Positions 62,394 to 64,000 of a stretch of DNA of 64,000 nt are shown here, in pieces. The stretch lies in NCBI GenBank assembly GCA_003117195.1, contig BDSI01000090.1, positions 464,915 through 528,914 of the forward strand, read 5' to 3'. The notes below the pieces were generated by a model. The model ran no database searches and was not told the DNA's origin. It worked only from the letters and a program-made list of their open reading frames with translations. Every line of letters starts with the position of its first letter. The stretch's first letter is position 1. The stretch comes from Eudorina sp. 2006-703-Eu-15 (lineage: Eukaryota > Chlorophyta > Chlorophyceae > Chlamydomonadales > Volvocaceae). The position numbers and the translations under genes were made by a program.

Positions 62394-63693
62394 TCACGCG
62401 CTCGCAGCAACGGGCCGTGCCGGCGCGCCCCGGAGGTGCCTGCCCACCGTACCGTACCCGGCGGCCGCTAGTCCCCGACCCGTTCCCTCCTCCTCCTCCT
62501 CCCCCTCAAGTGGACGTCCAACGCGGGTTGGCTCCCGTCCAACGGCCACAGCCTCGTTGCCCGGGTCCGCCCCTCCCGCCCGCAACCCTCTCACCCTAAA
62601 CCTCAAACCTCCTCGCCCAGATCCTGCTGGTTCGCCCTCCTCCTCCTCCTCCGCCTCCTCCTCTTCCTCCCCTCCTCCTCCTCGACGTCTTCGTCGTCGC
62701 TGTCCTCCTCCTCCACCTCGTCCTCGCCCACCTCCACCTCATCCGCCTCCTCCGGCCCGCCGCCACAGCCCCACGCGCCCCTGCAGCTGCGCCTGCGCGC
62801 ACCGACAGCCGCTGCGCTCCGCCCACTGCCAGGCGGCCCTCCACGCGGGGTCCGGCACCCGCACCTGCGCCGCCCCCGGGGGGCCGAGCCGCACAGCGAC
62901 AGCGCCAGGCACCGCCCAGGGCCCCAGTCACCGGCGGCGCCCAGCTGTTGCCCACCTGCGAGCGCGACGCAGGCGGATGCGGATGCGGCCAGCAGGTGTC
63001 GGCAGCCCGGGTTGCGGCCTACGCGCGCGACGTGTGCGGGGCAGCGGTGAGACGCATGCGGAGGCCACAGCCCCCCCCCCGGTCATTCACTTCCTTCGCC
63101 TACATCGCCTGATACGCTGGACTTCGCTTCTCGCGGCTCAGTTCTCTTTAACACACAAGTGCAGCGACCCGCTGTCGAGGAGGGAGGGAGGGAGGGGGGG
63201 TCAACGCGTGCATGTGGCGCGGGTCGGCGGTCGGCGGGGCGCGGTCAGCCGGGGCGTCTGGATGTCGCCCGCCGCGCAGTCCCGTGCCGCCTCGAGCACA
63301 CTTTCACCCGCAAAACCACCCAAACCCACTACGCCTCCCCCCCACACCTCCCCACACACCCTCCCCCCACACCGTACCTGCTGGCCCTCCTCCGCCAGCA
63401 CCCGCCGCAGCATGTACCAGGCGCCTGCAGCTTCCCCGGGTGCAGCGCCCCGTGGGCATCCCGACAGGGCACGCCCCGCCCCGGCTTGTTCGCCCGCCGC
63501 GCCCCTCCGGCCCCGGCCGGCAGCGGCTCATCCGTGCCGTTGAGCGCCGCGGGCCCACCGCCCGCAGCCACTGCAGGCCGCGGATGGCGGGCTTGATGAG
63601 CGCCTCGGCGCGGGACATGGGGCCCCGGTGGCGGCGCAGGGGGGCGCAGAAGGGCGACTGGGCGGTCAGGAACACCATGTGGAGGGGGAAGCC
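62394..63693 (-). CDS. Partial unidentified gene running off the right edge
   Basis: Two segments look coding on the (-) strand. The first, 63693-63559, is a 45-codon exon flanked by CAG acceptor and GTGGGC donor, reading GFPLHMVFLTAQSPF and later AEALIKPAIRGLQWLRA. The last, 62864-62394 (phase 0, stop TGA), starts VRVPDPAWRAAWQWAERSG, then becomes Gly/Arg-rich with a run of glutamates (EEEEEEAEEEEEE), and ends PVAASA. A further likely segment, WYMLRRVLAEEGQQ, ends at a GTACGG donor near 63382, but I could not connect it in phase. The start lies beyond position 64000. No family recognised. Confidence 0.4.
63121..63158 (+). repeat. AC-linked short cassette, copy 2
   Basis: Near-identical to 11350-11390 over 37 bases, 52 kb away, here followed by only a short ACACA. 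It lies inside the likely (-) gene at the right edge, probably in an intron. Confidence 0.75.
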
Positions 63694-64000
63694 CTGCAGG
63701 CGCGTGGGGCGGGCGGGGGGGGGGGGGTCGGAGGGGGTAAGAGTCCAGCTGCCCCCGATACCTACCGGGCGGGCGGGGCCAGGGCGGGGGCGGGAGACGG
63801 ACAGGGAGGCTGTAGGAAACTGGTGGACAGGGAGGGGGACAGCGAGGGGAAGGCAGTTCGTAGCTGGGCCCTGATGCCGGGGGCTACACCCATCCTCTTG
63901 ACATCCTGACCTTACCACCCTACCCCTGCCCGGCCCTACTACCCTGCCCGGCCCTACCACCCTACCCTGCCGGCCCTACACCCTGCCCGGCCCTACCACC
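63694..64000. other. Right edge
   Basis: Probably intronic sequence of the (-) gene at the right edge. It ends in imperfect repeats of a CCCTGCCCGGCCCTACCA-type unit from about 63925 to 64000, cut by the window end. Confidence 0.4.

Overview
The window looks like nuclear DNA of a volvocine or chlamydomonad green alga. The reasons are GC-rich coding exons, many short phase-consistent introns (mostly GTGAGN/GTRNGN donors and CAG acceptors), TGTAA-type polyadenylation signals, long (AC)n/(GT)n tracts, (Ser-Pro)-rich extracellular-matrix proteins, and a receptor-type class III cyclase. There is no operon structure. Species cannot be fixed from the sequence. The exon models below were built by hand from open frames, splice consensus, phase agreement and family motifs; no alignment was run.

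Layout from left to right. Positions 1-5467 hold no gene I can support; a TATA box lies just before the first gene. A (+) gene at 5468-9329 and a (-) gene at 20005-13495 are convergent paralogues of a secreted, wall/ECM-type family. They share a roughly 250-residue N-terminal module and then diverge: one runs into a glycine-tyrosine block and a long PPSPX fibre, the other into an acidic/proline linker, a small alpha/beta domain and a beta-rich C-terminal region. A (-) gene at 23053-21977 encodes an RGG/proline-rich, probably RNA-binding protein. Next come two tandem (+) genes: a Mini-RNase III (24391-26073) and adenosine kinase (26716-31294, nine exons). A divergent pair follows: a probable mitochondrial complex I B15/NDUFB4-type subunit (34665-34240, -) and mRNA cap guanine-N7 methyltransferase (34986-40715, +, nine exons). 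An unidentified (-) gene with an alanine/glutamate-rich coiled coil ends at 43689. The largest gene (47989-58185, +, thirteen exons) is a complete receptor guanylyl cyclase: signal peptide, periplasmic-binding-protein-like ectodomain, one membrane span, degenerate kinase-homology region and class III cyclase domain. The right edge holds exons of a further (-) gene that leaves the window.

The genes do not form one pathway. RNA metabolism (cap methyltransferase, Mini-III, RGG protein), purine salvage (adenosine kinase) and cyclic-nucleotide signalling happen to be neighbours. The most unusual material is the paralogous wall-protein pair, the receptor guanylyl cyclase, the many intron minisatellites, a recurring AC-linked short cassette, and a tRNA-like element inside an adenosine kinase intron.
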